Part shown: one piece after another, positions 44,031-51,752 of the stretch | Numbering within the stretch: the stretch's first letter is position 1 | Layout of the letters: each line of letters opens with the position of its first letter | The notes under the pieces: model-generated | What the model was told of the DNA's origin: nothing | Seen by the model: the letters and a program-made list of their open reading frames with translations, nothing else | Database searches by the model: none | Program-made: the position numbers and the translations under genes | DNA from: Ornithinibacillus californiensis | Lineage (GTDB): Bacteria > Bacillota > Bacilli > Bacillales > Amphibacillaceae | Direction: 5' to 3' | NCBI RefSeq assembly: GCF_001038485.1 | Contig: NZ_LDUE01000005.1 | Coordinates: 62,001 to 126,000 of the forward strand | Length of the DNA: 64,000 nucleotides

Positions 44031-44052
44031 TAACTTAAATTATTCTTAAAGT

Positions 44053-44084
44053 GAGGTGAAGGGCTGCAATTTGCAGTCTACTTA
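44053..44084 (+). promoter_or_regulatory. distant ribosome site of the permease
   Basis: GAGGTGA at 44053-44059 lies 25 bases before ATG 44085, too far for normal initiation. A small hairpin CTGC-AATTT-GCAG (44064-44076) between them would bring the two closer. An in-frame CTG at 44064 is 5 bases from the site, but alignment with OpuAB favours the ATG. Confidence 0.4.
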
Positions 44085-44936
44085 ATGGGAAGTTTTCCAG
44101 AAATACGTACGAACTTAGGAGATTATGTAAAACAATTTGTTGATTTCTTAGATACAACATTAGAAGGTTTATTTGAATTTATCTTTTTCATTTCATCTAG
44201 AACAATTAATTTTATTGATGATGTACTAGTTACATTGCCATGGTGGAGCTTCATTCTTCTTATTTTTTTACTAGGCTGGTATTTTAAGTCTATCTTCGCT
44301 GGTATTCTTTATGGCTTTTTTGTTTTTCTAATTGGTAGTTTTGGTTTATGGGAAGATATGATGACAACCATTGCGATCATATTAGCTGCGGTTATTATTT
44401 GTTTAATTATTGGTATACCAGTTGGAATTTGGATGGCCTTTAATAAAGGATTCTCGAATGTGATGCGCCCGTTATTAGATGCGATGCAAACGATGCCGAG
44501 TTTTGTTTACTTGATTCCAGCTATATTCTTTTTTGGCCTTGGTAATGTATCAGCCATCTTCGCTACATTAATCTATGCACTACCACCGGTCATTCGTTTA
44601 ACAGAACTCGCTATCCGTGGTGTGGATAAAGAAGTTATCGAATCTGCACAATCCTTTGGATCATCACGTGGTCAAATGCTCCGAAAAGTACAGTTGCCAC
44701 AAGCGATGCCTACAATCATGGCAGGGGTAAACCAAACAACGATGATGGCCCTAGCAATGGTGGTTATTGCCTCTATGGTTGGTGCCAAAGGACTCGGAGA
44801 ACAAGTACTTGTATCTATTAACAGAATTGATATCGCATTAGGATTTGAAGCAGGAATCAGTATTGTATTTTTAGCTATTATCATTGATCGCATAACAAAT
44901 GGTATAGCAGCCAAGTTCCAAAGGGGGATTAATTAA
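44085..44936 (+). CDS. opuAB: glycine betaine ABC transporter permease
   Basis: A 283-residue permease of the BPD_transp_1 type. Its start, FPEIRTNLGDYVKQFVDFL, parallels the amphipathic start of B. subtilis OpuAB. About eight hydrophobic segments follow; the EAA loop (ESAQSFGSSRGQMLRKVQLPQAMPTIMAG) couples to the ATPase. Its TAA shares one base with the ATG of the ATPase gene, so the two are translationally coupled. The ribosome site is unusually distant. Confidence 0.92.
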   Translation: MGSFPEIRTNLGDYVKQFVDFLDTTLEGLFEFIFFISSRTINFIDDVLVTLPWWSFILLIFLLGWYFKSIFAGILYGFFVFLIGSFGLWEDMMTTIAIILAAVIICLIIGIPVGIWMAFNKGFSNVMRPLLDAMQTMPSFVYLIPAIFFFGLGNVSAIFATLIYALPPVIRLTELAIRGVDKEVIESAQSFGSSRGQMLRKVQLPQAMPTIMAGVNQTTMMALAMVVIASMVGAKGLGEQVLVSINRIDIALGFEAGISIVFLAIIIDRITNGIAAKFQRGIN

Positions 44937-46144
44937 TGGAAACTAAGATTAAGATTGATCGTGTATCCAAAATCTTTGGATCAAAGCCTAAGTCAGTGAT
45001 TCCTTTAGTTAAAGATGGAAAGAATAAAGAAGAAATTCTTGCGGAAACTGGCCATACTGTAGGTGTTTATGATGCATCTTTTGACATAAAAAAGGGTGAA
45101 GTATTCGTAATCATGGGCTTATCTGGTAGTGGAAAGTCTACGTTAATTCGTTGCTTTAATCTATTAAACAAACCGACAGATGGGTCAATTGTTATTGATG
45201 GTATTGATATTACAAAATCAAATAAGCAAGAACTAAAAAAGATTAGACAAGAAAAAATTGCTATGGTGTTCCAGCACTTTGGTCTATTTAGTCACCGTAC
45301 CATTCTGGCCAATGTTGAATATGGACTGGAAATCCGTGGTGTTTCAAAAGAAGAACGTCGTGCGATTGCCATGAAAAACATTGAAATTGTTGGTTTAAAG
45401 GGGTATGAGGAAAAATATCCCGATGAGTTATCGGGTGGTATGCAGCAGCGTGTAGGATTAGCTCGAGCACTTGCTAATGATCCTGATATTCTGTTGATGG
45501 ATGAACCATTCAGTGCTTTGGACCCTCTAATTCGTCGCGAAATGCAACTGGAGTTATTAGATATTCAAGAGCGACTGCAAAAGACGATTATTTTCATCAC
45601 TCACGATGTCAACGAGGCGTTTAAATTAGGTGATCGGGTAGCTGTCATGAAGGATGGACATGTGGTACAGGTTGGTACTCCTGAGGAAATTATTGAAGAA
45701 CCAGCCAATGAGTATATCTCTGAATTTATCAAGGATATTGACCGTTCAAAAGTATTCCAAGCGGACCATGTAATGATAAAGCCTAATGCATTAGTATCCT
45801 TAAAGGATGGGCTGAATGTTGCTATCAAGGAAATGGAAGACAATGGGATATCAAGTGTTTACGTAGTGGACCGTGGGCGTCATGTGCAAGGAATAGTAAC
45901 TATAGATGATGCCATTCAAGCAAAGAAAGATAAAAAGAAGTTAACCGATATTTTACGAAGTGATTATGCAGTAGTTCAACGAGATGAATATATACATGAA
46001 CTTATACCAAAAGCATTAGAATCAAAATATCCATTAGCAGTTGAGAATGAAGAAGGGAAATTGGTAGGATTTATTTTACGTGTTCATGTATTATCTGGAT
46101 TAGTTTCTGAAGATATTGTGGAAAGTGAACAGTATTATAGTTGA
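44936..46144 (+). CDS. opuAA: glycine betaine ABC transporter ATPase with CBS domains
   Basis: A 402-residue ATPase. Walker A is IMGLSGSGKSTLIRCF, the Q-loop is VFQHFGLFSH, the signature is LSGGMQQRVG and Walker B is DILLMDEPFSALDP. Residues from about 280 to the end form two CBS domains (ISSVYVVDRGRHVQGIVT and YPLAVENEEGKLVGFI), which in OpuA sense ionic strength. The protein therefore is likely gated by salt and supports osmotic adaptation together with the permease and binding protein upstream. Confidence 0.95.
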   Translation: METKIKIDRVSKIFGSKPKSVIPLVKDGKNKEEILAETGHTVGVYDASFDIKKGEVFVIMGLSGSGKSTLIRCFNLLNKPTDGSIVIDGIDITKSNKQELKKIRQEKIAMVFQHFGLFSHRTILANVEYGLEIRGVSKEERRAIAMKNIEIVGLKGYEEKYPDELSGGMQQRVGLARALANDPDILLMDEPFSALDPLIRREMQLELLDIQERLQKTIIFITHDVNEAFKLGDRVAVMKDGHVVQVGTPEEIIEEPANEYISEFIKDIDRSKVFQADHVMIKPNALVSLKDGLNVAIKEMEDNGISSVYVVDRGRHVQGIVTIDDAIQAKKDKKKLTDILRSDYAVVQRDEYIHELIPKALESKYPLAVENEEGKLVGFILRVHVLSGLVSEDIVESEQYYS

Positions 46145-46163
46145 TTCATAGTCAACTAACATA

Positions 46164-46205
46164 TAAAGATAAAAGGGCTTTAAAAAGTGAAGCCCTTTTA
46201 TCTTT
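46164..46205. terminator. bidirectional terminator between opu and ger operons
   Basis: A perfect 16-bp stem, AAAGATAAAAGGGCTT with AAGCCCTTTTATCTTT, around a 10-nt loop. Confidence 0.95.
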
Positions 46206-47334
46206 ATCTATTCACTGTACCATGGCGAACTATATCAACTTTAACATTGAATGTAACATCAATGTTAGGGTATTTTTCATCCCATTCCTTGTCCGTTAGT
46301 TTCCCCCCCTTTTTGTTAGTCCGATATATCATCCCATAACCAAAAATATCTGTATTAAGCTCTTTCAAGTATTTTAAGATATCTTCATATTGAGATTTTG
46401 TTTGTTTTTCTATTTCTTTTTCTAATTGTGCAATGGCTTTAGGGTCATCTAATTTATACTGCCTCGAAATCTCCAAAAGGTTTAATACAATTTTAATATT
46501 CGTATCAAATTTAAGAGCTTTCTTGTCCTTCAATTTAATTTTCCCGTTACCTTCTTCAATTAAAGCGACTATTTTTAGCTTTTCTTCATCCCCAGATCCT
46601 TTTGGTAGATACTCAGTAAATGGTTCCATTGGGAGCTCGAATTCAACTAAATCTTCTCTTACAGTCCCCTCATTTAGTGTGAAATAGTGTTCAAACTCAA
46701 TCGGTAACTGTCCTTTCATTTTGTCATCTTTGAATAATGCAATACCAGTGATAACTGGTGTTCCCTCGCGCAGACCTATAATAGGAGCAATTGGATCGAT
46801 TCCTTCGTTGTTAATATAAGTTGAAAATTTATTTATTGATATTCCTGGAAATAGCCTTTGCTCCGATCCAGGTTGAATTAGACCATGTAGAAATTCTCCA
46901 ATATTAGTTGAGATGTATTCTTCCTTAATATGAAAGATATCCTTTGCCTTTTCTTCTGCGACAGCTAAAAATAGCGTATCAGGTATATTCGCATCCCTTC
47001 GTAACGTATCTAAGTACGGTTGTATTCCTTTCTCTGCTACTTCTTTACTATAGATTTCTAATTCTAATTTCCCAGGAACTAATTGTTGACTAACTTTTTG
47101 GCCAGCGTCTTCTACAGCACCCTTAATTGTACTCCCTACCCCAGAGACGATTGTAGTTGGACTAGTAGAATTGGCTTGAAATTGTAAGACAGACATCGTT
47201 ATTTCTATTTCGTCTTTTTCAGTCATATCAACCCCCTGGGAGGTGATAACTCCTAAATCTTCTAACTGCAAAGTAGGGAGACAACTAGATAAAAATAGCA
47301 TAGTAGAAAATATCATAATGGTTAGTTTTCTCAT
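46204..47334 (-). CDS. gerAC: spore germination lipoprotein GerAC
   Basis: A 376-residue Ger(x)C lipoprotein, the C subunit of a nutrient germinant receptor in the spore inner membrane. The signal peptide ends FLSSC (Cys18). DLGVITSQGVDMTEKDEIEITMSVLQ is the conserved N-terminal block, and the C-terminal third contains YGMIYRTNKKGGKLTDKEWDEKYPNIDVTFNVKVDI. It overlaps the gerAB stop by four bases. The stop codon lies at the edge of the shared terminator. Confidence 0.92.
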   Translation of the reverse strand: MRKLTIMIFSTMLFLSSCLPTLQLEDLGVITSQGVDMTEKDEIEITMSVLQFQANSTSPTTIVSGVGSTIKGAVEDAGQKVSQQLVPGKLELEIYSKEVAEKGIQPYLDTLRRDANIPDTLFLAVAEEKAKDIFHIKEEYISTNIGEFLHGLIQPGSEQRLFPGISINKFSTYINNEGIDPIAPIIGLREGTPVITGIALFKDDKMKGQLPIEFEHYFTLNEGTVREDLVEFELPMEPFTEYLPKGSGDEEKLKIVALIEEGNGKIKLKDKKALKFDTNIKIVLNLLEISRQYKLDDPKAIAQLEKEIEKQTKSQYEDILKYLKELNTDIFGYGMIYRTNKKGGKLTDKEWDEKYPNIDVTFNVKVDIVRHGTVNR

Positions 47335-48446
47335 GACGGTTTACTCCTTCCACTACTTTTAAGCTTTTTCCTTACAAGAACGATGGGTAGTAGGAGTAAG
47401 GGATAGATATATACTATCCAGAACCCGGTTTTCGCAATAAAGTCTGTCAGCTTAGTTATTTGATGTCCGTATTGAAAGTAATTTACAGCGATAAGAATGA
47501 TACCAGTAAAGAGATAATGCGTCTTTCTTTGCTGGATTTTATATAGTCGCTTCATCCCATAAGCCATGGCCCACATTAATAGAACTAGGTTTGGAATGAT
47601 TACCATTAACCAAACAATAACAACAATATAGTCTAACCTTTCAAGAAAAGTAAAAGATGCACTTTTGACTAATATTAATAACGCCCAGTCAATATTCTTT
47701 AGACCTTTAGCACTAAAGTAACCGATAGAAAGCATCGTAATTAGGATAAATAAAAATGTTGTAAAGGTAAGACCGAGGTACACTGGAAGTTTTGCATTCC
47801 GTTTATTACTCACAAATGGATATATAATCATTAGTATCTCAAATCCAGCAAAGGTATAAGCTGTTGCTTTTGCACCTCTTAACAATTCAGGGAAAGAAGC
47901 TTGAAACATAGGTAAATAATTATACATATTTATTCGCAATAATGGATCGTAAAGAACGGTAAGTAATGACAATGTAATAATAAAAAAAATAAATGTTACA
48001 CCTACAACAACCCTTATTCCTCCGAAAACAGTATATAGAACAAGAATCATAATTAGGGATGTTATAATCCAATTTGGCAAGGCATGGTATAGGAATATTT
48101 GTATGACTTGAATGTAGGTCATTAGGATAGATAAAAAACTGGCTCCTAAATAAATAATGAGTAATGTACCTAGAAATTTACCTATCCATTTTCCAAAAAG
48201 ATCAACATGAATACCAAAATAATCGGCATTCTCATATTGATTTAAGATGAAAAACATTACCCCAACAACGACACACATAAATAGAAAACCGATTAGGATG
48301 GCCAACCAAGAATCTCGTTCTGCCTCAACAAAAATAAACTTCGGTGCACCTATTATCCCAACTCCTAACTGAATACCTGCAATAATAAAAAACAGATAAA
48401 AGGCACGGATTTGCAGATTGGGTTTAACTTTTACATTGATATCCAT
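47331..48446 (-). CDS. gerAB: spore germination permease-like GerAB
   Basis: A 371-residue protein of the APC superfamily with ten membrane helices, the subunit that binds the germinant. QIRAFYLFFIIAGIQLGVGIIGAPKFIF is the first helix with its broken GVG stretch, as in amino-acid transporters. It lies between gerAA (7-bp gap) and gerAC (overlap). The germinant is unknown; L-alanine is only the best-known ligand of the type. Confidence 0.93.
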   Translation of the reverse strand: MDINVKVKPNLQIRAFYLFFIIAGIQLGVGIIGAPKFIFVEAERDSWLAILIGFLFMCVVVGVMFFILNQYENADYFGIHVDLFGKWIGKFLGTLLIIYLGASFLSILMTYIQVIQIFLYHALPNWIITSLIMILVLYTVFGGIRVVVGVTFIFFIITLSLLTVLYDPLLRINMYNYLPMFQASFPELLRGAKATAYTFAGFEILMIIYPFVSNKRNAKLPVYLGLTFTTFLFILITMLSIGYFSAKGLKNIDWALLILVKSASFTFLERLDYIVVIVWLMVIIPNLVLLMWAMAYGMKRLYKIQQRKTHYLFTGIILIAVNYFQYGHQITKLTDFIAKTGFWIVYIYPLLLLPIVLVRKKLKSSGRSKPS

Positions 48447-48453
48447 ATTTCAC

Positions 48454-49974
48454 CTACTCATCAATATCACGTTTTTGTTTGGCATCCTTTTTATTAAATC
48501 GAATTAGGTCCTTAGGACGATACGATTTGGCACGTTTGGATTCATAGCTAAAAGGAGTACGGAAAAATACTTTATTAAAATCTGCCAATCGTAACGGATA
48601 TATTGGAACTAGATACGGCCGTCCTAAAGATGTTAAGCGTAACAAATGAATCAGTAAAAAGCTTACTCCAAACACAATCCCAGCCAATCCTAAAAAACCT
48701 GCAAGTATAATTAATGGGAACCGAATTAGCCTGATCGTAGTACCAAATAAATAGCTAGGAGTAGTAAATGAAGATAATGCACTCATGGCGACAACAATAA
48801 TAAGAATATTACTAGTAAGTCCTGCTTCTACGGCTGCCTGGCCAATAACAATACCACCTACAATACCCATTGTTTGACCAACTTTGGTAGGTAACCGTGC
48901 ACCGGCCTCACGTAATAACTCTAGTAGAAATTCTAATAACAAGGCTTCAAATATGGGTGGAAATGGTACAGCTGCCCTAGATTGCCCTATCGATACAAGT
49001 AATTGACTAGGTATAATTGCATACTGATATGTCGCTGCAGCGACATATGTTGGTGTCACTAAGATAGAAAAAAACATCGCTAAAAAACGCAAAATACGTA
49101 AAAATGACCCTGCCTGCCATCTCATATACAAGTCTTCAGTTGATTCTAAAAAGCTAAATAATGTAGCAGGTGCAATAAAAGAAGTTGGGCTCCCATCTAC
49201 TAGTACTCCAATTTTTCCTCTTGTAACATTATAAGCAAATCGATCAGGTAACTCTGTCTCATCGAACTGAGGAAAAAGATTCGTTTGAGAGTCCTCTAGA
49301 TATTGTTTTAGGACGATTGTTCCTTCAATTTGGTCAACATCAAGTTCTTTTATCCGCTGTCTTATAGTATTTACATCATCTTCATTTGCAACAGATTTCA
49401 TATAGGCAATTCTAACTTCTCTCGGTGCTTGCTTCCCCACTGTGAATTCCTCGAATACCAAATCTGTTGAGTTGATTTGCCAACGGATAATGTTCATATT
49501 TTTTAAAATGGATTCGGTAAAAGCTATTTTGGGTCCTAACACAAGAGATTCCGTCTCGGCTTTTCCCGGAGAGCGTGTCTCTTTTATTGTTAAGGGATAG
49601 GATATAGCTTGTTTCTCCTTCTCGATGTAAATAAATGCTTCCCCAGATATTAACTTTTTCTGGATGTCTTTTAGTGTGTTAGAAGTAGATCCAGTGCTTA
49701 ATGGTAGTCCATTTAATAAAGTTTGATAAGTAAACTCTTTATCTGAATCGAATTCTAATAATGGTTCTAGAAATGGACCTAGCTTTGCTCCTTCAACTTG
49801 ATAATCAATAAAAAAAACAGCAACATTTTTATTATTTATTTTATATTTAGTAAAATTTAGACTTGAACTATTAACAAACGTTTCTACTAATAAATTTTTT
49901 AACTCATCTATCTTCAGAGGGAAAATAACCTCATCACTTTGATCAGATTGTGATCGTTTTCTTCTATTCCACAT
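48454..49974 (-). CDS. gerAA: spore germination protein GerAA
   Basis: A protein of about 506 residues, the A subunit of the receptor. The N-terminal 240 residues are soluble and contain YQVEGAKLG, LGPKIAFTESILKNMNIIRWQ and the conserved YMKSVANEDDVNTIRQRI. The C-terminal half has several membrane helices with the hallmark AAVPFPPIFEALLLEFLLELLREAGARLP. ATG 49974 follows GGAGG. It begins the operon AA-AB-AC, expected to be switched on in the forespore by sigma G; the promoter was not identified. Confidence 0.94.
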   Translation of the reverse strand: MWNRRKRSQSDQSDEVIFPLKIDELKNLLVETFVNSSSLNFTKYKINNKNVAVFFIDYQVEGAKLGPFLEPLLEFDSDKEFTYQTLLNGLPLSTGSTSNTLKDIQKKLISGEAFIYIEKEKQAISYPLTIKETRSPGKAETESLVLGPKIAFTESILKNMNIIRWQINSTDLVFEEFTVGKQAPREVRIAYMKSVANEDDVNTIRQRIKELDVDQIEGTIVLKQYLEDSQTNLFPQFDETELPDRFAYNVTRGKIGVLVDGSPTSFIAPATLFSFLESTEDLYMRWQAGSFLRILRFLAMFFSILVTPTYVAAATYQYAIIPSQLLVSIGQSRAAVPFPPIFEALLLEFLLELLREAGARLPTKVGQTMGIVGGIVIGQAAVEAGLTSNILIIVVAMSALSSFTTPSYLFGTTIRLIRFPLIILAGFLGLAGIVFGVSFLLIHLLRLTSLGRPYLVPIYPLRLADFNKVFFRTPFSYESKRAKSYRPKDLIRFNKKDAKQKRDIDE

Positions 49975-50056
49975 ACGAACCTCCAAGGATACATCTGGAT
50001 AGACTTAGTATGTGTATGATTGGATAAAATATAAGTTATAGGTATTATTTGGGAAA

Positions 50057-50090
50057 TTTAAAAGGACGAGTGCAATGACTCGTCCTTCCA
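50057..50090 (-). terminator. terminator of the carbonic anhydrase gene
   Basis: AAGGACGAGT (50062-50071) pairs with ACTCGTCCTT (50078-50087) around a 6-nt loop; the minus strand continues TTTTAAATTT. Confidence 0.88.
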
Positions 50091-50091
50091 A

Positions 50092-50649
50092 TTATTTGTC
50101 GTCTCTAGTTACTACATCGACTTTACCTGTACCAGGATCAATGACTAATCCATGTACTTTTACATAAGGGGGAAGAAGGGGATGGTTACGAATAACATTA
50201 ACACTTTGCGCTACAGACTCCTCAACCGTACTAAACCCATGAAACTCGTGATCAAAATTAATTCCAGCATTTTCTAAAGTACGTATAGTTTCTTCGTCGA
50301 TTCCTTTTTCAATCATTTTTTCTGTAAGTTTCTTAGTGTCTACCCGAGACATGCCGCAATCATGATGACCGATAACGGTTACTTCTTCTGCTTGTAGTTC
50401 AAATATGGCTACCAAAATCCCCTTCATAATACTATCGAAGGGTTTCCGGATGATAGCTCCTGCATTTTTGACCATTTTCACATCGCCGTTTTGGATGTTT
50501 AGTGCTCTGTGTAGTAATTCCACTAAACGCGATTCCATGCAAGTGAAAATGACCATTTTCTTGTTTGGAATACTATCGGTTGTGTATTTTTCGTATTCTT
50601 TTCCTTCTACGAATTGTTTATTGAAGGCTAACATGTCGTCTAAATGCAT
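50092..50649 (-). CDS. beta-class carbonic anhydrase-like protein (YtiB-like)
   Basis: A 185-residue protein that should interconvert carbon dioxide and bicarbonate. Zinc ligands are Cys37 (IFTCMESR), His95 and Cys98 (GHHDCGM). The usual Cys-x-Asp-x-Arg dyad reads Cys-Met-Glu-Ser-Arg, so the catalytic Asp is Glu39. LVIDPGTGKVDVV ends the fold. ATG 50649 lies 7 bases after AAAGGAG; a GTG three codons upstream overlaps that site. The Asp-to-Glu change may alter activity or pH dependence. Confidence 0.86.
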   Translation of the reverse strand: MHLDDMLAFNKQFVEGKEYEKYTTDSIPNKKMVIFTCMESRLVELLHRALNIQNGDVKMVKNAGAIIRKPFDSIMKGILVAIFELQAEEVTVIGHHDCGMSRVDTKKLTEKMIEKGIDEETIRTLENAGINFDHEFHGFSTVEESVAQSVNVIRNHPLLPPYVKVHGLVIDPGTGKVDVVTRDDK

Positions 50650-50758
50650 TTTTAACACTCCTTTAACATAAAATACCCCTTAAAACTATAACAGTTTTCG
50701 AACAATATATAAAATATAATACTGCTCTAAATATAATTCTGGTACTTCTGGCCTAAAC

Positions 50759-51055
50759 AGTGGCATGAATACACTCCGCTTTCACTTCCAGCACAGGGGT
50801 GACATCTGCTCGAAAGAACCATCGCAGTGTCTACCTTGCACTTTCGAGCACAAGTGCGACATCCGCTCGACAAAACCATCGCGGTGTCTTCTTTGCCGCG
50901 GGCGACTGGTAAGCCAGGCAACTACTTGAATATGCTTCTTTGCAGCCTTGCACCGAGGAAGCCCACTTCGAAGCGTTGCTTGCAGACGCAGGTGCATCAT
51001 CGGGGTCTTATCTATGCCTATTCTCCCGCATGAGTCTCCGTGTATTCATGCCACT
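50759..51055. repeat. GC-rich 297-bp element with perfect 16-bp terminal inverted repeats
   Basis: The left end AGTGGCATGAATACAC (50759-50774) is repeated exactly in inverse form at 51040-51055. Inside, a 57-bp segment occurs twice in direct order (from 50801 and 50858; GACATCTGCTCG then GACATCCGCTCG). A 10-bp stem TGCTCGAAAG/CTTTCGAGCA (50807-50816 with 50841-50850) and CGCGG/CCGCG (50880-50900) suggest folded RNA or DNA. Its G+C content is visibly far above the flanks. No convincing coding frame or target-site duplication was seen. It looks like a MITE or other dispersed repeat. Confidence 0.7.
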
Positions 51056-51155
51056 CAGTGCGAGAAACAAAACGGATTACTAGATTTACAGTCATCAATA
51101 TAAAACAGCAAAAATAAAAAGAGAAGTCTTATTACTAATTTTTAGGGGGATGGAT

Positions 51156-51374
51156 ATGGGTGGTAGTGTGAGGAATTGTAAGTTATGTTTAGAACGTATG
51201 GATTTTAGTGCATTTTCTATGTGTCAGCGTTGTCTGAATGAGATGGAAAAGGTGAGGTCATACGTGAAAAAACAACCAAGTAGTTCAGTAGAAGAGATTG
51301 CTCAAGCAATTAATCTGTCTATCGAACGTGTTCTGAAGATTATAGATTTTAGTTTACAACGGGGTACAAAATAA
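51156..51374 (+). CDS. small Zn-ribbon protein, YvyF-like
   Basis: A protein of about 72 residues. Two Cys pairs (NCKLCLERMDF and SMCQRCLNEM) form a probable zinc knuckle, followed by a helical part (VKKQPSSSVEEIAQAINLSIERVLKIIDF) resembling a winged helix. The plan is that of the flagellar-operon protein YvyF (TIGR03826 type), but no flagellar gene is near. ATG 51156 has AGGGGGA 5 bases upstream; the ATG at 51150 overlaps it. A regulatory role is likely but not shown. Confidence 0.65.
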   Translation: MGGSVRNCKLCLERMDFSAFSMCQRCLNEMEKVRSYVKKQPSSSVEEIAQAINLSIERVLKIIDFSLQRGTK

Positions 51375-51403
51375 ATTCGAAAACAATTTATTTTAAAAAA
51401 TGA

Positions 51404-51432
51404 TTGACTATTCGCTATTACCAATTTATACT
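51404..51432 (+). promoter_or_regulatory. promoter of the bmr attenuator operon
   Basis: TTGACT (51404-51409) and TATACT (51427-51432) with a 17-bp spacer. Transcription should start near 51439, about 30 nt before the leader peptide. Confidence 0.75.
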
Positions 51433-51471
51433 AATTAGGTATTCAAAATTCTAAAAAAGGAGGTCATGAAA

Positions 51472-51549
51472 ATGAAAAACGCTATTGTAATAAATAATGC
51501 TATCCTTAATTTAATATTTCATGTGACCTCTTACAAACGGGAAATCTAA
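51472..51549 (+). CDS. bmrB: BmrB-like leader peptide
   Basis: A 25-codon frame with a perfect AAGGAGG 8 bases before ATG 51472 (a nearer ATG at 51466 is too close). The peptide begins MKNAIVINNAILNLIFHVT and ends SYKREI. Its role is to place a ribosome over the codons His-Val-Thr-Ser-Tyr (51520-51534), which are one arm of the antiterminator stem. In B. subtilis the leader bmrB controls bmrCD in this way, inducing it when ribosomes are slowed by antibiotics. The peptide itself need not be conserved. Confidence 0.8.
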   Translation: MKNAIVINNAILNLIFHVTSYKREI

Positions 51550-51612
51550 ATTCTACATTGAACAGAGTTATTTTCGGATTTGTAAAAGGTCACCATGTGC
51601 TGTGACCTTTTT
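51520..51612 (+). promoter_or_regulatory. ribosome-mediated attenuator with competing antiterminator and terminator
   Basis: Terminator: AAAGGTCAC (51585-51593) pairs with GTGACCTTT (51602-51610), then T2. Antiterminator: CATGTGACCTCTTAC inside the leader frame (51520-51534) pairs with GTAAAAGGTCACCATG (51582-51597), with one bulge and one mismatch. The two stems use the same bases and exclude each other. A ribosome reaching the leader stop covers the antiterminator arm and lets the terminator form. A stalled ribosome upstream would allow read-through. Confidence 0.82.
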
Positions 51613-51654
51613 GTAATATAGAGGGAGAAGCTTTAGGCTTTTCTATGCTTATAC

Positions 51655-51684
51655 ATGCATGCGTCATTGGCGCATGCATTTTTT
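51655..51684 (+). terminator. second terminator in the bmr leader
   Basis: A perfect 9-bp stem ATGCATGCG/CGCATGCAT with a 7-nt loop and a T run. Twelve bases on, AAGGTCACAACATGTAAG (51696-51713) repeats the antiterminator partner sequence, so this terminator may be controlled as well. Confidence 0.82.
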
Positions 51685-51752
51685 ATGTTTTTTTGAAGGT
51701 CACAACATGTAAGAAAAATTCAGCAACGAAAGAGATAAAGTAGGTGATAATG

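Noticed and set aside
50727-51033. Cys-rich frames inside the GC-rich element
   Set aside because: They follow the 57-bp direct repeats, overlap one another on both strands and lack ribosome sites.
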